A stretch of 64,000 nucleotides of DNA from the NCBI RefSeq assembly GCF_024764775.1, contig NZ_JALIGC010000040.1:248001-312000 (forward strand). Reading direction: 5' to 3'. The notes under the pieces are model-generated. The model ran no database searches. It saw only the letters and a program-made list of their open reading frames with translations, and was not told the DNA's origin. Every line of letters starts with the position of its first letter. Positions within the stretch are counted from its first letter, which is position 1. The translations under genes were made by a program, and so were the position numbers. This DNA comes from Scandinavium manionii. Its GTDB lineage: Bacteria > Pseudomonadota > Gammaproteobacteria > Enterobacterales > Enterobacteriaceae. Shown in pieces: positions 8,568 to 17,598 of the stretch.

Positions 8568-10299
8568 AGCGGGGATCAAGCTCGACGGGCTTATCAAACG
8601 CTTCGCTGGCATGGATAAGCCTGCGGTCGCGCGGCTGGACTGCACCATTCAATCCGGGTACGTCACTGGGCTGGTGGGCCCCGACGGAGCCGGAAAAACC
8701 ACGCTGATGCGGATGCTGGCCGGGTTGTTAAAACCCGATGAAGGCCAGATAAGCGTGATTGGCTACGATCCTATTCACGACAACAGCGCCCTGCACGCGG
8801 TGCTCGGCTATATGCCGCAGAAATTTGGTCTGTATGAAGACCTCACGGTGATGGAAAACCTGACGCTATACGCCGATTTGCGCAGCGTTACCGGCGAGGT
8901 ACGGGAAAAAACCTTTGCCCGGCTGCTGGAATTCACCTCGCTCGGCCCGTTCACCGGACGTCTGGCGGGCAAGCTCTCGGGCGGAATGAAGCAAAAATTA
9001 GGCCTGGCCTGTACGCTGGTTGGCGAACCGAAAGTGTTGCTGCTGGATGAGCCCGGCGTCGGCGTTGACCCTATTTCACGCCGCGAACTGTGGCAGATGG
9101 TGCACGAACTGGCGGGCGACGGGATGCTGATTCTGTGGAGCACTTCGTATCTCGACGAAGCAGAACAGTGTCGCGACGTGCTGCTGATGAACGAAGGCGA
9201 GCTGCTGTATCAGGGCGAACCGAAAGCGCTGACCGACACCATGCGCGGGCGCAGTTTCCTGATGAACAGCCCGGCGGAGAATAACCGTAAGCTGTTGCAA
9301 CGGACGCTGAAGCTGCCACAGGTCAGCGACGGCATGATTCAGGGCCGTTCAGTGCGCGTTATCCTCACCAAAGATGCCAATGCCGACGTTATCCGCTCGG
9401 CAGACGGAATGCCTGAAATCGAGATTAACGAAACCGCCCCGCGTTTTGAGGATGCATTTATCGATTTGCTCGGCGGCGCGGGCACCTCCGAATCCCCGCT
9501 GGCGGCGATCCTGCACACCGTGGACGGCACGCCGGGCGAAACGGTGATTGAGGCCAAAGCGCTGACCAAAAAATTTGGTGATTTCGCGGCTACCGACCAC
9601 GTGGATTTTGCCGTCAAACGCGGCGAGATTTTCGGCCTGCTCGGCCCCAACGGCGCGGGCAAATCGACGACCTTTAAAATGATGTGCGGCCTGCTGGTAC
9701 CCACCTCCGGCAAAGCGCTGGTGCTGGATATGGATTTGAAAGTCAGCTCCGGCAAAGCCCGCCAGCATCTGGGCTATATGGCGCAGAAATTCTCACTGTA
9801 CGGCAACCTGACGGTGGTACAAAACCTACGCTTCTTCTCCGGGGTGTACGGTCTGCGTGGCAAAGCGCAGGCTGAAAAAATAGAACGCATGAGCGACGCC
9901 TTTGGCCTGAAAAGTATTGGTGACCACGCCACCGACGATTTGCCGCTCGGCTATAAACAGCGCCTGGCACTGGCCTGCTCGCTGATGCACGAGCCGGATA
10001 TTCTGTTTCTCGACGAACCCACTTCCGGCGTCGACCCGATCACCCGCCGCGAATTCTGGCTGCACATCAACAGCATGGTGGAAAAAGGCGTCACGGTGAT
10101 GGTCACCACCCACTTTATGGATGAAGCAGAATACTGCGACCGCATCGGGCTGGTGTATCGCGGTAAGCTGATTGCCAGCGGTACGCCGGATGACCTCAAG
10201 GCCCAGGCCGCCGATGCCGAAACGGCAGACCCGACCATGGAGCAGGCGTTCATCACCCTGATTAACGACTGGGATAAGGAGCATCACGATGTCCGGTAG
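8560..10299 (+). CDS. ybhF: ABC exporter ATPase YbhF (two nucleotide-binding domains)
   Basis: This 579-residue ATPase carries two fused NBDs. The first has GPDGAGKTTL, signature LSGGMKQKLGL and LLLDEPGVGVD. The second, from about residue 330, has GPNGAGKSTT, signature DLPLGYKQRLAL and FLDEPTSGVD. The second signature lacks the usual SGG; I believe this is shared with E. coli YbhF, so it is not damage. It powers the YbhS/YbhR permease pair, implicated in drug and cation tolerance. It overlaps both neighbours. Confidence 0.93.
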   Translation: MSEAGIKLDGLIKRFAGMDKPAVARLDCTIQSGYVTGLVGPDGAGKTTLMRMLAGLLKPDEGQISVIGYDPIHDNSALHAVLGYMPQKFGLYEDLTVMENLTLYADLRSVTGEVREKTFARLLEFTSLGPFTGRLAGKLSGGMKQKLGLACTLVGEPKVLLLDEPGVGVDPISRRELWQMVHELAGDGMLILWSTSYLDEAEQCRDVLLMNEGELLYQGEPKALTDTMRGRSFLMNSPAENNRKLLQRTLKLPQVSDGMIQGRSVRVILTKDANADVIRSADGMPEIEINETAPRFEDAFIDLLGGAGTSESPLAAILHTVDGTPGETVIEAKALTKKFGDFAATDHVDFAVKRGEIFGLLGPNGAGKSTTFKMMCGLLVPTSGKALVLDMDLKVSSGKARQHLGYMAQKFSLYGNLTVVQNLRFFSGVYGLRGKAQAEKIERMSDAFGLKSIGDHATDDLPLGYKQRLALACSLMHEPDILFLDEPTSGVDPITRREFWLHINSMVEKGVTVMVTTHFMDEAEYCDRIGLVYRGKLIASGTPDDLKAQAADAETADPTMEQAFITLINDWDKEHHDVR

Positions 10300-11422
10300 C
10301 GTTCTGTCCTGGCGGCGCGTGCGGGCGCTGTGCGTGAAAGAGACACGGCAAATCATCCGCGACCCCAGCAGCTGGCTTATCGCAGTGGTTATCCCGCTGA
10401 TGTTGCTGTTTATTTTCGGCTACGGGATTAACCTCGATTCCAGCAAGCTGCGGGTGGGCATTTTGCTGGAACAGCAAAGCGAAGAGGCGCTGGATTTCGC
10501 CCACGCGATGACCGGCTCGCCGTATATCGACGCCACAATCAGCGACAACCGCCAGGATCTGATTCAGAAAATGCAGGCCGGGCGCATTCGTGGCTTAGTG
10601 GTTATCCCCATGAACTTCGCCGCGCAGATGGCACGTGAAGGCGATACCGCGCCGGTGCAGGTGATAACCGACGGCAGCGAACCGAACACCGCCAACTTCG
10701 TACAGGGTTATGTGCAGGGCATCTGGCAAATCTGGCAGATGCAACGGGCGGAAGATCGGGGTGAAAAATTTGAACCGCTGATAGAGGTGCAGATGCGCTA
10801 CTGGTTTAACCCGGCAGCCATCAGTCAGCACTTCATCATTCCAGGGGCGATCACCATTATTATGACGGTGATCGGCGCGATCCTGACCTCGCTTGTCGTC
10901 GCCCGTGAATGGGAGCGCGGCACCATGGAAGCGCTGCTGTCGACGGAAGTGACCCGCGCTGAGCTGCTGCTGTGCAAACTGATCCCCTACTATTTCCTCG
11001 GCATGCTGGCGATGGGGCTGTGCATGCTGGTATCGGTGTTCATCATGGACGTGCCGTTCCGCGGTTCGCTGCTGGTGCTGTTTTTCATCACCAGCCTGTT
11101 TTTGCTGAGCACGCTCGGCATGGGCCTGCTGATTTCGACCATCACTCGCAACCAGTTTAACGCCGCCCAGGTGGCGCTCAACGCCGCGTTTCTGCCGTCG
11201 ATTATGCTGTCCGGGTTTATTTTCCAGATAGACAGCATGCCCGCCGCCATCCGCGCGGTGACCTATGTGATTCCTGCACGCTATTTCGTCAGCACGCTGC
11301 AAAGCCTGTTCCTCGCCGGAAATATTCCGGTGGTGCTGTTCATCAATACGCTGTTTTTGATTGCCTCGGCGGTAATGTTTATCGGCCTGACGTGGCTGAA
11401 AACCAAGCGTCGGCTGGACTAA
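10289..11422 (+). CDS. ybhS: ABC-2 type permease YbhS
   Basis: This 377-residue inner-membrane permease has ABC-2 topology: one N-terminal transmembrane helix (LIAVVIPLMLLFIFGYGI), a large periplasmic domain to about residue 180, then five helices. The REWERGTMEALLSTEVTRAELL coupling-helix region is typical. It starts inside the ybhF 3' end (11-bp overlap) and pairs with YbhR as a heterodimeric pore. Confidence 0.93.
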   Translation: MSGSVLSWRRVRALCVKETRQIIRDPSSWLIAVVIPLMLLFIFGYGINLDSSKLRVGILLEQQSEEALDFAHAMTGSPYIDATISDNRQDLIQKMQAGRIRGLVVIPMNFAAQMAREGDTAPVQVITDGSEPNTANFVQGYVQGIWQIWQMQRAEDRGEKFEPLIEVQMRYWFNPAAISQHFIIPGAITIIMTVIGAILTSLVVAREWERGTMEALLSTEVTRAELLLCKLIPYYFLGMLAMGLCMLVSVFIMDVPFRGSLLVLFFITSLFLLSTLGMGLLISTITRNQFNAAQVALNAAFLPSIMLSGFIFQIDSMPAAIRAVTYVIPARYFVSTLQSLFLAGNIPVVLFINTLFLIASAVMFIGLTWLKTKRRLD

Positions 11423-11431
11423 GGATACGTT

Positions 11432-12538
11432 ATGTTTCATCGACTATGGACATTGATTCGCAAAGAGCTGCAATCGCTGCTGCGTGAGCCACAAACCCGG
11501 GCGATCCTTATTGCGCCAGTGCTGATTCAGGTGCTGCTGTTCCCGTTCGCCGCCACGCTGGAGGTGACCAACGCCACCATCGCCATTTACAACGAAGACA
11601 GCGGTAAACATGCGGTGGAGCTGACCCAGCGTTTCGCCCGTGCCAAAGCATTTACACACGTCTTACTGCTGCACAGCCCGCAGGAAATTCAGCCGACTAT
11701 CGACACGCAGAAAGCGCTGCTGCTGGTGCGCTTCCCGACAGATTTTTCGCGCAATATCGACAGCGGACACAGCGCCCCGATGCAGCTGCTGCTCGACGGA
11801 CGTAACTCCAACAGTGCGCAGATTGCAGCGAATTATTTGCAGCGCATCGTTGAGGATTATCAGCAGGAGCTGATCGACGGGAAGCCGAAACCGAACAACA
11901 GCGAACTGGTAGTGCGCAATTGGTACAACCCGAATCTGGATTACAAATGGTTCGTGGTGCCGTCACTGATTGCGATGATTACCACCATCGGGGTGATGAT
12001 TGTGACCTCGCTGTCTGTTGCCCGCGAGCGCGAACAGGGTACGCTCGATCAGCTGCTGGTCTCCCCGCTCGCCACCTGGCAGATCTTCGTCGGCAAAGCG
12101 GTCCCGGCGCTGATTGTCGCGACATTCCAGGCCAGTATCGTGCTGGCGGTCGGGATTTTCGCCTATCACATTCCGTTCTCCGGATCGCTGGTGCTGTTTT
12201 ACTTCACGATGCTGATTTACGGGCTGTCACTGGTAGGATTTGGTTTGCTGATTTCGTCGCTGTGCGAGACGCAGCAGCAGGCTTTTATCGGGGTGTTTGT
12301 GTTTATGATGCCGGCGATTTTGCTCTCGGGCTACGTGTCACCAGTGGAGAATATGCCGGTATGGCTCCAGGATGTGACATGGATTAACCCAATTCGTCAC
12401 TTTACGGATATTACCAAGCAGATTTATCTGAAGGACGCCAGCTTCGATATTGTCTGGCAAAGCCTGTGGCCGCTATTGGTGATAGCGACCACGACCGGGT
12501 CGGTGGCGTACTGGGCGTTCAGGCGCAACGTTGCGTAA
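11432..12538 (+). CDS. ybhR: ABC-2 type permease YbhR
   Basis: The second ABC-2 permease of the exporter, 368 residues, has the same architecture as YbhS. It has an N-terminal helix (AILIAPVLIQVLLFPFAATL), a periplasmic domain, and five C-terminal helices with the AREREQGTLDQLLVSPL coupling region. It is 9 bp downstream of ybhS and closes the cecR-ybhGFSR operon. It is convergent with ybhQ. Confidence 0.93.
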   Translation: MFHRLWTLIRKELQSLLREPQTRAILIAPVLIQVLLFPFAATLEVTNATIAIYNEDSGKHAVELTQRFARAKAFTHVLLLHSPQEIQPTIDTQKALLLVRFPTDFSRNIDSGHSAPMQLLLDGRNSNSAQIAANYLQRIVEDYQQELIDGKPKPNNSELVVRNWYNPNLDYKWFVVPSLIAMITTIGVMIVTSLSVAREREQGTLDQLLVSPLATWQIFVGKAVPALIVATFQASIVLAVGIFAYHIPFSGSLVLFYFTMLIYGLSLVGFGLLISSLCETQQQAFIGVFVFMMPAILLSGYVSPVENMPVWLQDVTWINPIRHFTDITKQIYLKDASFDIVWQSLWPLLVIATTTGSVAYWAFRRNVA

Positions 12539-12553
12539 GGGATGTCACGCGTG

Positions 12554-12571
12554 GGCGGCGATTACGCCGCC
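12554..12571. terminator. Hairpin between convergent ybhR and ybhQ
   Basis: GGCGGCG-ATTA-CGCCGCC forms a perfect 7-bp stem directly beside the ybhQ stop codon. No U-run follows on either strand, so classical intrinsic termination is doubtful; it may be an RNA 3'-end stabiliser. Confidence 0.4.
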
Positions 12572-12973
12572 TTAGTGCCAGCGGAAGGTTTTAGGTGACC
12601 GCTTTTTCTCTTTAATCAGTAAGGAAAGCAGCGCAGGTCCGGCAAGGATCACAACGGCCGCCAGGCCCAGCAGCAAATGGTTTTGCACCACGCGGGACAA
12701 CAGCCACAGCACAATCACCGCCGCGCCAAAGTACCAGGTGGTGGTGAGCTCTTCGAGGAAATCACCAATGTCGCGCCAGCGCTCTTCGTGGTGGCGTTGC
12801 AGGAAAAGCATCAGGACAACCGTCACGGCATAAAGCGCACACAGCCCCAGTCCTACCCGGACTAGCGTGCCGCTCATCCATCCCATTACCAGAACTGCAA
12901 CAACCAGCAAATGCGAAATAATCTGCCAGCAGCTCAGGCCAGTTACGACACGAATTTGTTGTTGCCACTTCAT
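12572..12973 (-). CDS. ybhQ: Inner membrane protein YbhQ
   Basis: This 133-residue protein has four predicted hydrophobic helices (around residues 15-35, 38-57, 78-98 and 102-120) and a basic C-terminus (KEKKRSPKTFRWH). It matches E. coli YbhQ in size, sequence and place between ybhR and ybhP. Its function is unknown. It is divergent from ybhP across an interval holding an 18-bp inverted repeat. Confidence 0.88.
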   Translation of the reverse strand: MKWQQQIRVVTGLSCWQIISHLLVVAVLVMGWMSGTLVRVGLGLCALYAVTVVLMLFLQRHHEERWRDIGDFLEELTTTWYFGAAVIVLWLLSRVVQNHLLLGLAAVVILAGPALLSLLIKEKKRSPKTFRWH

Positions 12974-13020
12974 GTCTTGTCTCCAGAAGCATATTCAACT
13001 GTTAATTAGAGTACCGGACT

Positions 13021-13038
13021 TTACGGAAAATTCCGTAA
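13021..13038. promoter_or_regulatory. Inverted repeat in ybhQ/ybhP divergent promoter region
   Basis: TTACGGAA-AA-TTCCGTAA is a perfect 8-bp inverted repeat between the two divergent genes, 67 bp from ybhP. Its size and symmetry suggest a dimeric regulator site. I do not recognise the motif. Confidence 0.45.
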
Positions 13039-13104
13039 CACCGCACCTTTTTGTGACGGCTACTACACTATTTCATTCAGGACAGTGATACGGACAGGAG
13101 AAAT

Positions 13105-13866
13105 ATGAATCAACCGTCGCGACATTTTTCATTGAAAATTTTGACTATCAACACGCACAAAGGTTTTACCGCGTTCAATCGCCGCTTCATTTTGCCCGAG
13201 CTCCGCGATGCGGTGCGGGCCGTCGGAGCCGATATCGTCTGCCTGCAAGAAGTGCTTGGGGCGCACGATGCCTGGTCACTTCGCGTCGAAAACTGGCCGA
13301 ATACCAGCCACTACGAGTTTCTCGCCGATACGCTGTGGAGCGATTATGCCTACGGTCGCAACGCGGTGTACCCGGAAGGCCATCACGGAAATGCGGTGCT
13401 GTCACGCTTTCCGATTGAGCATTATGAAAACCGCGACATTTCGGTCGGGGAAAGTGAAAAACGCGGGCTGTTGTACTGCCGTATTGTTCCGCCGGAACTG
13501 GCGACGCCGGTTCACGTCATCTGCGTACATCTGGGGCTGCGTGAAGCCCACCGCCAGGCACAATTAACGATGCTGAGCGACTGGGTGAACAGCCTGCCCG
13601 CAAACGAGCCAGTCGTGGTGGCCGGAGATTTTAACGACTGGCGCCAGCGGGCCAACAAACCGCTACAACAGCAGGCCGGACTCGAGGAAATTTTCACCGC
13701 CGCAAATGGACGCCCGGTGCGCACTTTTCCGGTGAGCTTTCCGCTGCTGCCGCTGGACCGGATCTACGTCAAAAATGCCCAGACGAGCCACCCGGCGGTG
13801 CTCCCGCTTCGGGAGTGGCGACACCTTTCCGATCATGCGCCGCTCAGCGCGGAGATCCACTTATGA
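13105..13866 (+). CDS. ybhP: Endonuclease/exonuclease/phosphatase-family protein YbhP
   Basis: This 253-residue protein has the EEP fold motifs: TINTHKGF, the metal-binding glutamate in CLQEVLG, VHLGLREAHR, VAGDFNDW and the terminal SDHAPLSAEI. It lacks a signal peptide. It is the first gene of an operon with clsB and ybhN and overlaps clsB by 4 bp (ATGA). The operon context suggests a phospholipid-related phosphodiesterase role, but this is inference. Confidence 0.92.
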   Translation: MNQPSRHFSLKILTINTHKGFTAFNRRFILPELRDAVRAVGADIVCLQEVLGAHDAWSLRVENWPNTSHYEFLADTLWSDYAYGRNAVYPEGHHGNAVLSRFPIEHYENRDISVGESEKRGLLYCRIVPPELATPVHVICVHLGLREAHRQAQLTMLSDWVNSLPANEPVVVAGDFNDWRQRANKPLQQQAGLEEIFTAANGRPVRTFPVSFPLLPLDRIYVKNAQTSHPAVLPLREWRHLSDHAPLSAEIHL

Positions 13867-15104
13867 AATGCGGCTGGCGTGAAGGCAATCAAATTCAGCT
13901 GCTGGAAAATGGCGACCAGTTTTATCCGGCCGTTTTCAGCGCGATTGAGAATGCTGAAAGCAAAATCATTCTCGAAACCTTTATCTGGTTTGAAGATAGC
14001 ATCGGCTGGCAGCTGCACGAAGTATTGCTCAACGCCGCCCGGCGCGGGGTAAATATTGAAGTGCTGCTCGACGGCTACGGTTCGCCGGACCTCAGTGATA
14101 AGTTTGTGAGCGAACTGACCATGGCGGGCGTGGTGTTCCGTTATTACGATCCGCGCCCTCGCCTGTTTGGCATGCGCACCAATCTTTTCCGACGGATGCA
14201 CCGCAAAATTGTAGTGGTGGACGCCGTGGTGGCGTTCGTTGGCGGGATTAACTACTCCGCAGAACACATGACCAATTATGGCCCGGAAGCCAAACAGGAT
14301 TACGCAGTGCGCGTGGAAGGCCCGGTAGTGGAAGACATTCTGCAATTCGAGCTTGAGAATCTGCCCGGCAATGCCGAAGCCCAACGCTTCTGGCGTCGCC
14401 GTCATCGTCCGGAAGAAAACCGCACGCCCGGTGAAGCGCAAACGCTGTTTGTCTGGCGCGACAATAATGAACATCGCGATGACATTGAACGTCACTACCT
14501 GAAAATGCTGGCCAATGCGCGTCGGGAAGTGATCATCGCCAACGCCTACTTTTTCCCTGGTTATCGGCTGCTGCATGCGATGCGTAATGCCGCGCGGCGA
14601 GGAGTGCGGGTCAAACTGGTGGTTCAGGGCGAGCCGGATATGCCGATTGTGAAAGTCGGTGCGCGGCTGCTGTACCGCTATCTGTTAAAAGGCGGCGTGC
14701 AGATTTTTGAATATCAGCGTCGCCCGCTGCACGGAAAAGTGGCGCTGATGGATGACCATTGGGCGACGGTAGGCTCCAGCAATCTTGACCCGTTGAGCCT
14801 GTCGCTGAATCTGGAAGCCAACCTTATCGTTCACGACCGGGCGTTTAACCAGACGCTGCGCGACAATCTCAGCGACATTATTGCGCAAGACTGTCGGCAG
14901 GTGGACAGCTCGATGGTGCCCAAACGCAGCTGGTGGAATCTCAGTAAAAGCGTACTGGCGTTCCACTTTCTGCGCCATTTCCCGGCGATGGTCGGCTGGC
15001 TGCCCGCCCATACCCCGAAGCTGGCGCAGGTCAGTCCGCCGGTGCAAAACACGCTCGAAACCCAGGATCGCATCGACCCTGAGAATCCGGGAGTGAAACC
15101 CTGA
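13863..15104 (+). CDS. clsB: Cardiolipin synthase B
   Basis: ClsB is a phospholipase-D superfamily enzyme that makes cardiolipin from phosphatidylglycerol; YbhO-type enzymes can also make PG from PE. It has 413 residues and two HKD motifs, HRKIVVVDAVVAFVGGIN and HGKVALMDDHWATVGSSN. It lacks the N-terminal helices of ClsA, as expected for ClsB. I use the ATG at 13863, which overlaps the ybhP stop; the longer reading from 13815 only borrows ybhP sequence. It is coupled to ybhN by a TGATG overlap. Confidence 0.95.
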   Translation: MKCGWREGNQIQLLENGDQFYPAVFSAIENAESKIILETFIWFEDSIGWQLHEVLLNAARRGVNIEVLLDGYGSPDLSDKFVSELTMAGVVFRYYDPRPRLFGMRTNLFRRMHRKIVVVDAVVAFVGGINYSAEHMTNYGPEAKQDYAVRVEGPVVEDILQFELENLPGNAEAQRFWRRRHRPEENRTPGEAQTLFVWRDNNEHRDDIERHYLKMLANARREVIIANAYFFPGYRLLHAMRNAARRGVRVKLVVQGEPDMPIVKVGARLLYRYLLKGGVQIFEYQRRPLHGKVALMDDHWATVGSSNLDPLSLSLNLEANLIVHDRAFNQTLRDNLSDIIAQDCRQVDSSMVPKRSWWNLSKSVLAFHFLRHFPAMVGWLPAHTPKLAQVSPPVQNTLETQDRIDPENPGVKP

Positions 15105-16066
15105 TGAGCCACTCTCACCCTCGCTGGCATCTGGCGAAAAAAATCCTGACGTGGCTGTTCTTTATTGCGGTTGCGGTACTGCTGGTGGTGTATGCGCAGA
15201 AGGTCGACTGGCAGGAGGTGTGGAGCGTCATTCGCGACTACAACCGCACCGCCCTGCTCAGCGCCGTTGGGCTGGTTGTCGTCAGTTATCTGCTGTACGG
15301 CTGTTACGACTTGCTCGGCCGGGCGTACTGTGGACACCGGCTGGCAAAGCGCCAGGTGATGCTGGTATCGTTCATTTGCTACGCCTTTAATCTGACGCTC
15401 AGCACCTGGGTCGGCGGCATCGGCATGCGCTATCGGCTCTATTCGCGACTTGGACTGCCGGGCAGCACCATCACCCGTATTTTCTCACTCAGCATTACCA
15501 CCAACTGGCTCGGCTATATCCTGCTCGGCGGGGTCATTTTTACTGTTGGGGTAGTCGATTTGCCCGCGCACTGGTACATCCGCGATACCACGCTGCGGAT
15601 TATCGGCGGCGTGTTGTTGCTGATGATTGCGGTCTATCTCTGGGCCTGTGCATTTGCCAAGCGCCGCCATATGACCATCAAAGGGCAAAAACTGGTGCTG
15701 CCGTCGTGGCGATTTGCTCTGCTGCAGATGTTGATTTCCAGCGCTAACTGGATGGCAATGGGCGCGATTATCTGGCTGCTGCTCGGTCAACAGGTGAACT
15801 ACTTCTTTGTACTGGGCGTGCTGCTGGTGAGCAGTATCGCCGGGGTTATTGTGCATATTCCGGCAGGTATTGGCGTACTGGAGGCCGTATTTATCGCGCT
15901 GCTGGCCGGGGAACATGCCTCTCAGGGCACGATCATCGCCGCACTGCTGGCGTACAGGGTGCTCTATTTCTTTATTCCGTTGGCGCTCGCGACGGTGGGA
16001 TATTTGTTGCTGGAGAGCCGGGCGAAGAAGCTAAAGGCGAAAAATCAGAAGGCGATGGTGGAGTAA
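15104..16066 (+). CDS. ybhN: Integral membrane protein YbhN (UPF0104 / LPG-flippase-like)
   Basis: This 320-residue polytopic protein has about eight hydrophobic helices and the conserved segments YGCYDLLGR, WVGGIGMRYRLYSRLG and IPAGIGVLEA. The last two resemble the transmembrane domain of lysylphosphatidylglycerol flippases (MprF-type). Translation is coupled to clsB, so phospholipid transport is a reasonable inference. A REP-like element follows. Confidence 0.9.
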   Translation: MSHSHPRWHLAKKILTWLFFIAVAVLLVVYAQKVDWQEVWSVIRDYNRTALLSAVGLVVVSYLLYGCYDLLGRAYCGHRLAKRQVMLVSFICYAFNLTLSTWVGGIGMRYRLYSRLGLPGSTITRIFSLSITTNWLGYILLGGVIFTVGVVDLPAHWYIRDTTLRIIGGVLLLMIAVYLWACAFAKRRHMTIKGQKLVLPSWRFALLQMLISSANWMAMGAIIWLLLGQQVNYFFVLGVLLVSSIAGVIVHIPAGIGVLEAVFIALLAGEHASQGTIIAALLAYRVLYFFIPLALATVGYLLLESRAKKLKAKNQKAMVE

Positions 16067-16079
16067 AACACAGGAGGAG

Positions 16080-16106
16080 GCCCGGCAAGCATATGCGCCG
16101 CCGGGC
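16080..16106. repeat. REP-like palindromic element
   Basis: GCCCGGC and GCCGGGC arms flank a 13-base centre between convergent ybhN and ybhL. The same core recurs at 20873-20898 and 33585-33666, so it belongs to a dispersed extragenic palindrome family. Confidence 0.7.
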
Positions 16107-16114
16107 ATCACAAA

Positions 16115-16819
16115 TTAACGGCGATTGCCCATGATGCGCAGCAGCATCAGGAACAGGTTGATGAAGTCGAGATACAGCGTCAGCGCACCCAGGATCGCGT
16201 ATTTACGCAGGTTGCTGCTGTCGTTGGTATCAATCTGCTCACCAATCGCTTTCAGTTTTTGGGTGTCGTACGCCGTCAGACCCACAAACACCACCACACC
16301 GATATAGGTCACGGCCCACATCAGCGGCGTGCTCTTCAACCAGATGTTTACCAACGACGCCAGAACGATACCAATCAGCGCCATAAACAGCATTTTGCCC
16401 ATGCCGGTCAGGTCACGTTTGGTGGTGTAACCGTACAAGCTCATTCCGCCGAACATCCCTGCCGTCACAATAAAGGTGCTGGCAATCGAGCTGTAAGTGT
16501 AGGCGATGAAAATACTGGAAAGCGTGAGTCCGATTAACGCCGAATAGAGCATAAACAGCGTGGTCGCCATACCCGCGCTCAGGCGCTGAACCATGCCGGA
16601 AAGCACAAATACCAGGCCCAGTTGAGCGATGATCAGCCCAAAGAACGTGATTTTGCTGGAGAAGACAAACATCATCACTGCCGGGGTGTTGGCTGCAAAC
16701 CACGCAACGAACGCCGTCAGCAGCAGCCCACAGGTCATCCAGCCGTAAACCTGCGCCATGTAGGTCTGTACGCCAGAACGCGACTGCACAATTGAATTGG
16801 GACGCGAGTATCGGTCCAT
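16115..16819 (-). CDS. ybhL: BAX inhibitor-1 (UPF0005) family membrane protein YbhL
   Basis: This 234-residue protein has seven predicted transmembrane helices and the family motifs TYIGVVVFVGLTAYDTQKLK and LYLDFINLFLMLLRIMG near the C-terminus. Members are calcium-leak or pH-sensing channels in other bacteria; the role of YbhL is unsettled. It lies downstream of moaE on the same strand, with a 78-bp gap. The neighbouring ybhM gene of E. coli is absent here. Confidence 0.93.
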   Translation of the reverse strand: MDRYSRPNSIVQSRSGVQTYMAQVYGWMTCGLLLTAFVAWFAANTPAVMMFVFSSKITFFGLIIAQLGLVFVLSGMVQRLSAGMATTLFMLYSALIGLTLSSIFIAYTYSSIASTFIVTAGMFGGMSLYGYTTKRDLTGMGKMLFMALIGIVLASLVNIWLKSTPLMWAVTYIGVVVFVGLTAYDTQKLKAIGEQIDTNDSSNLRKYAILGALTLYLDFINLFLMLLRIMGNRR

Positions 16820-16897
16820 GATGAAACCCTCAGATTAAAGGTGTGTGTTCATTAAGCGTATCACAAGCGCAATACACGCATGTCCTAAAAACAGGCA

Positions 16898-17350
16898 TTA
16901 CCAGCGCTTTGCCGCTTCCTGGTCGCTTTCTCGGGACTCGACCCAGCGCTCGCCTTCCGGCGTGGCTTCGCGTTTCCAGAACGGGGCGCGAGTTTTCAGA
17001 TAATCCATGATGAATTCGCCTGCGGCAAACGCGCTGCCGCGGTGCACGCTGGTGACGCCGACAAAGACAATTTCTTCGCCCGGCCACATTTCGCCGATGC
17101 GATGAATGACCGACACGCGTCCTAACCGCCAGCGCCCGCGAGCCTCTTCAACGATTTCAGCCAGCGCTTTTTCGGTCATGCCCGGATAGTGTTCCAGTGT
17201 TAATGCGCTGACGCTGTCGCCGAGATTATGATTACGGACTTTACCGGTGAAGGTCACTACCGCGCCGTCTTCATCGCGCTCGGCAAGCCAGGCGTATTCG
17301 GTGCCGACGTTAAAGCGCGCAGTTTCAACGCGAATTAAAGTTTCGCTCAT
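16898..17350 (-). CDS. moaE: Molybdopterin synthase catalytic subunit MoaE
   Basis: MoaE, 150 residues, holds the active site that transfers two sulfurs from MoaD thiocarboxylate to cyclic pyranopterin monophosphate, making molybdopterin. Visible family segments are GAVVTFTGKVRNHN, LEHYPGMTEKAL, RVSVIHRIGEM and a C-terminal APFWKREATPEGERWVESR containing the catalytic lysines. It is the last gene of moaABCDE, 2 bp after moaD. Confidence 0.96.
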   Translation of the reverse strand: MSETLIRVETARFNVGTEYAWLAERDEDGAVVTFTGKVRNHNLGDSVSALTLEHYPGMTEKALAEIVEEARGRWRLGRVSVIHRIGEMWPGEEIVFVGVTSVHRGSAFAAGEFIMDYLKTRAPFWKREATPEGERWVESRESDQEAAKRW

Positions 17351-17352
17351 GA

Positions 17353-17598
17353 TTAGCCTCCCGTTACTGGCGGGAAGAACGCCACTTCATCCCCGTCAGT
17401 GAGCGGATGATCGGCGCTCACCAGCGTCTGATTGACCGCCGTCAGCAGTTTGCCCTCTTCCAGCGCCAGCGCCCAACGAGAACCCTGTGCCGCTAACTGC
17501 TGACGCAGTTGTTCCACGGTTTGCGCATCGGTATTCAGCGTCAGACCGTCGGTGCCCACCAGCTCGCGAACCTGGGCGAAAAATAAAATTTTAATCAT
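17353..17598 (-). CDS. moaD: Molybdopterin synthase sulfur carrier MoaD
   Basis: MoaD, 81 residues, is a ubiquitin-fold sulfur carrier ending in the required Gly-Gly (FFPPVTGG), which is adenylated and thiocarboxylated. The true start is MIKILFFAQVREL at 17598; longer readings extend into moaC. The ATG overlaps the moaC 3' end by 8 bp, consistent with translational coupling. Confidence 0.96.
   Translation of the reverse strand: MIKILFFAQVRELVGTDGLTLNTDAQTVEQLRQQLAAQGSRWALALEEGKLLTAVNQTLVSADHPLTDGDEVAFFPPVTGG

Noticed and set aside
9900..9990. Apparent loss of the LSGGQ signature in the second NBD of YbhF (DLPLGYKQ)
   Set aside because: As far as I recall, the E. coli YbhF second domain shows the same LPLGYKQ form, so it is a family feature.
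10595..11440. 281-codon frame antisense to ybhS
   Set aside because: His/Gln/Arg-rich composition typical of the reverse of a membrane-protein gene; no family resemblance.
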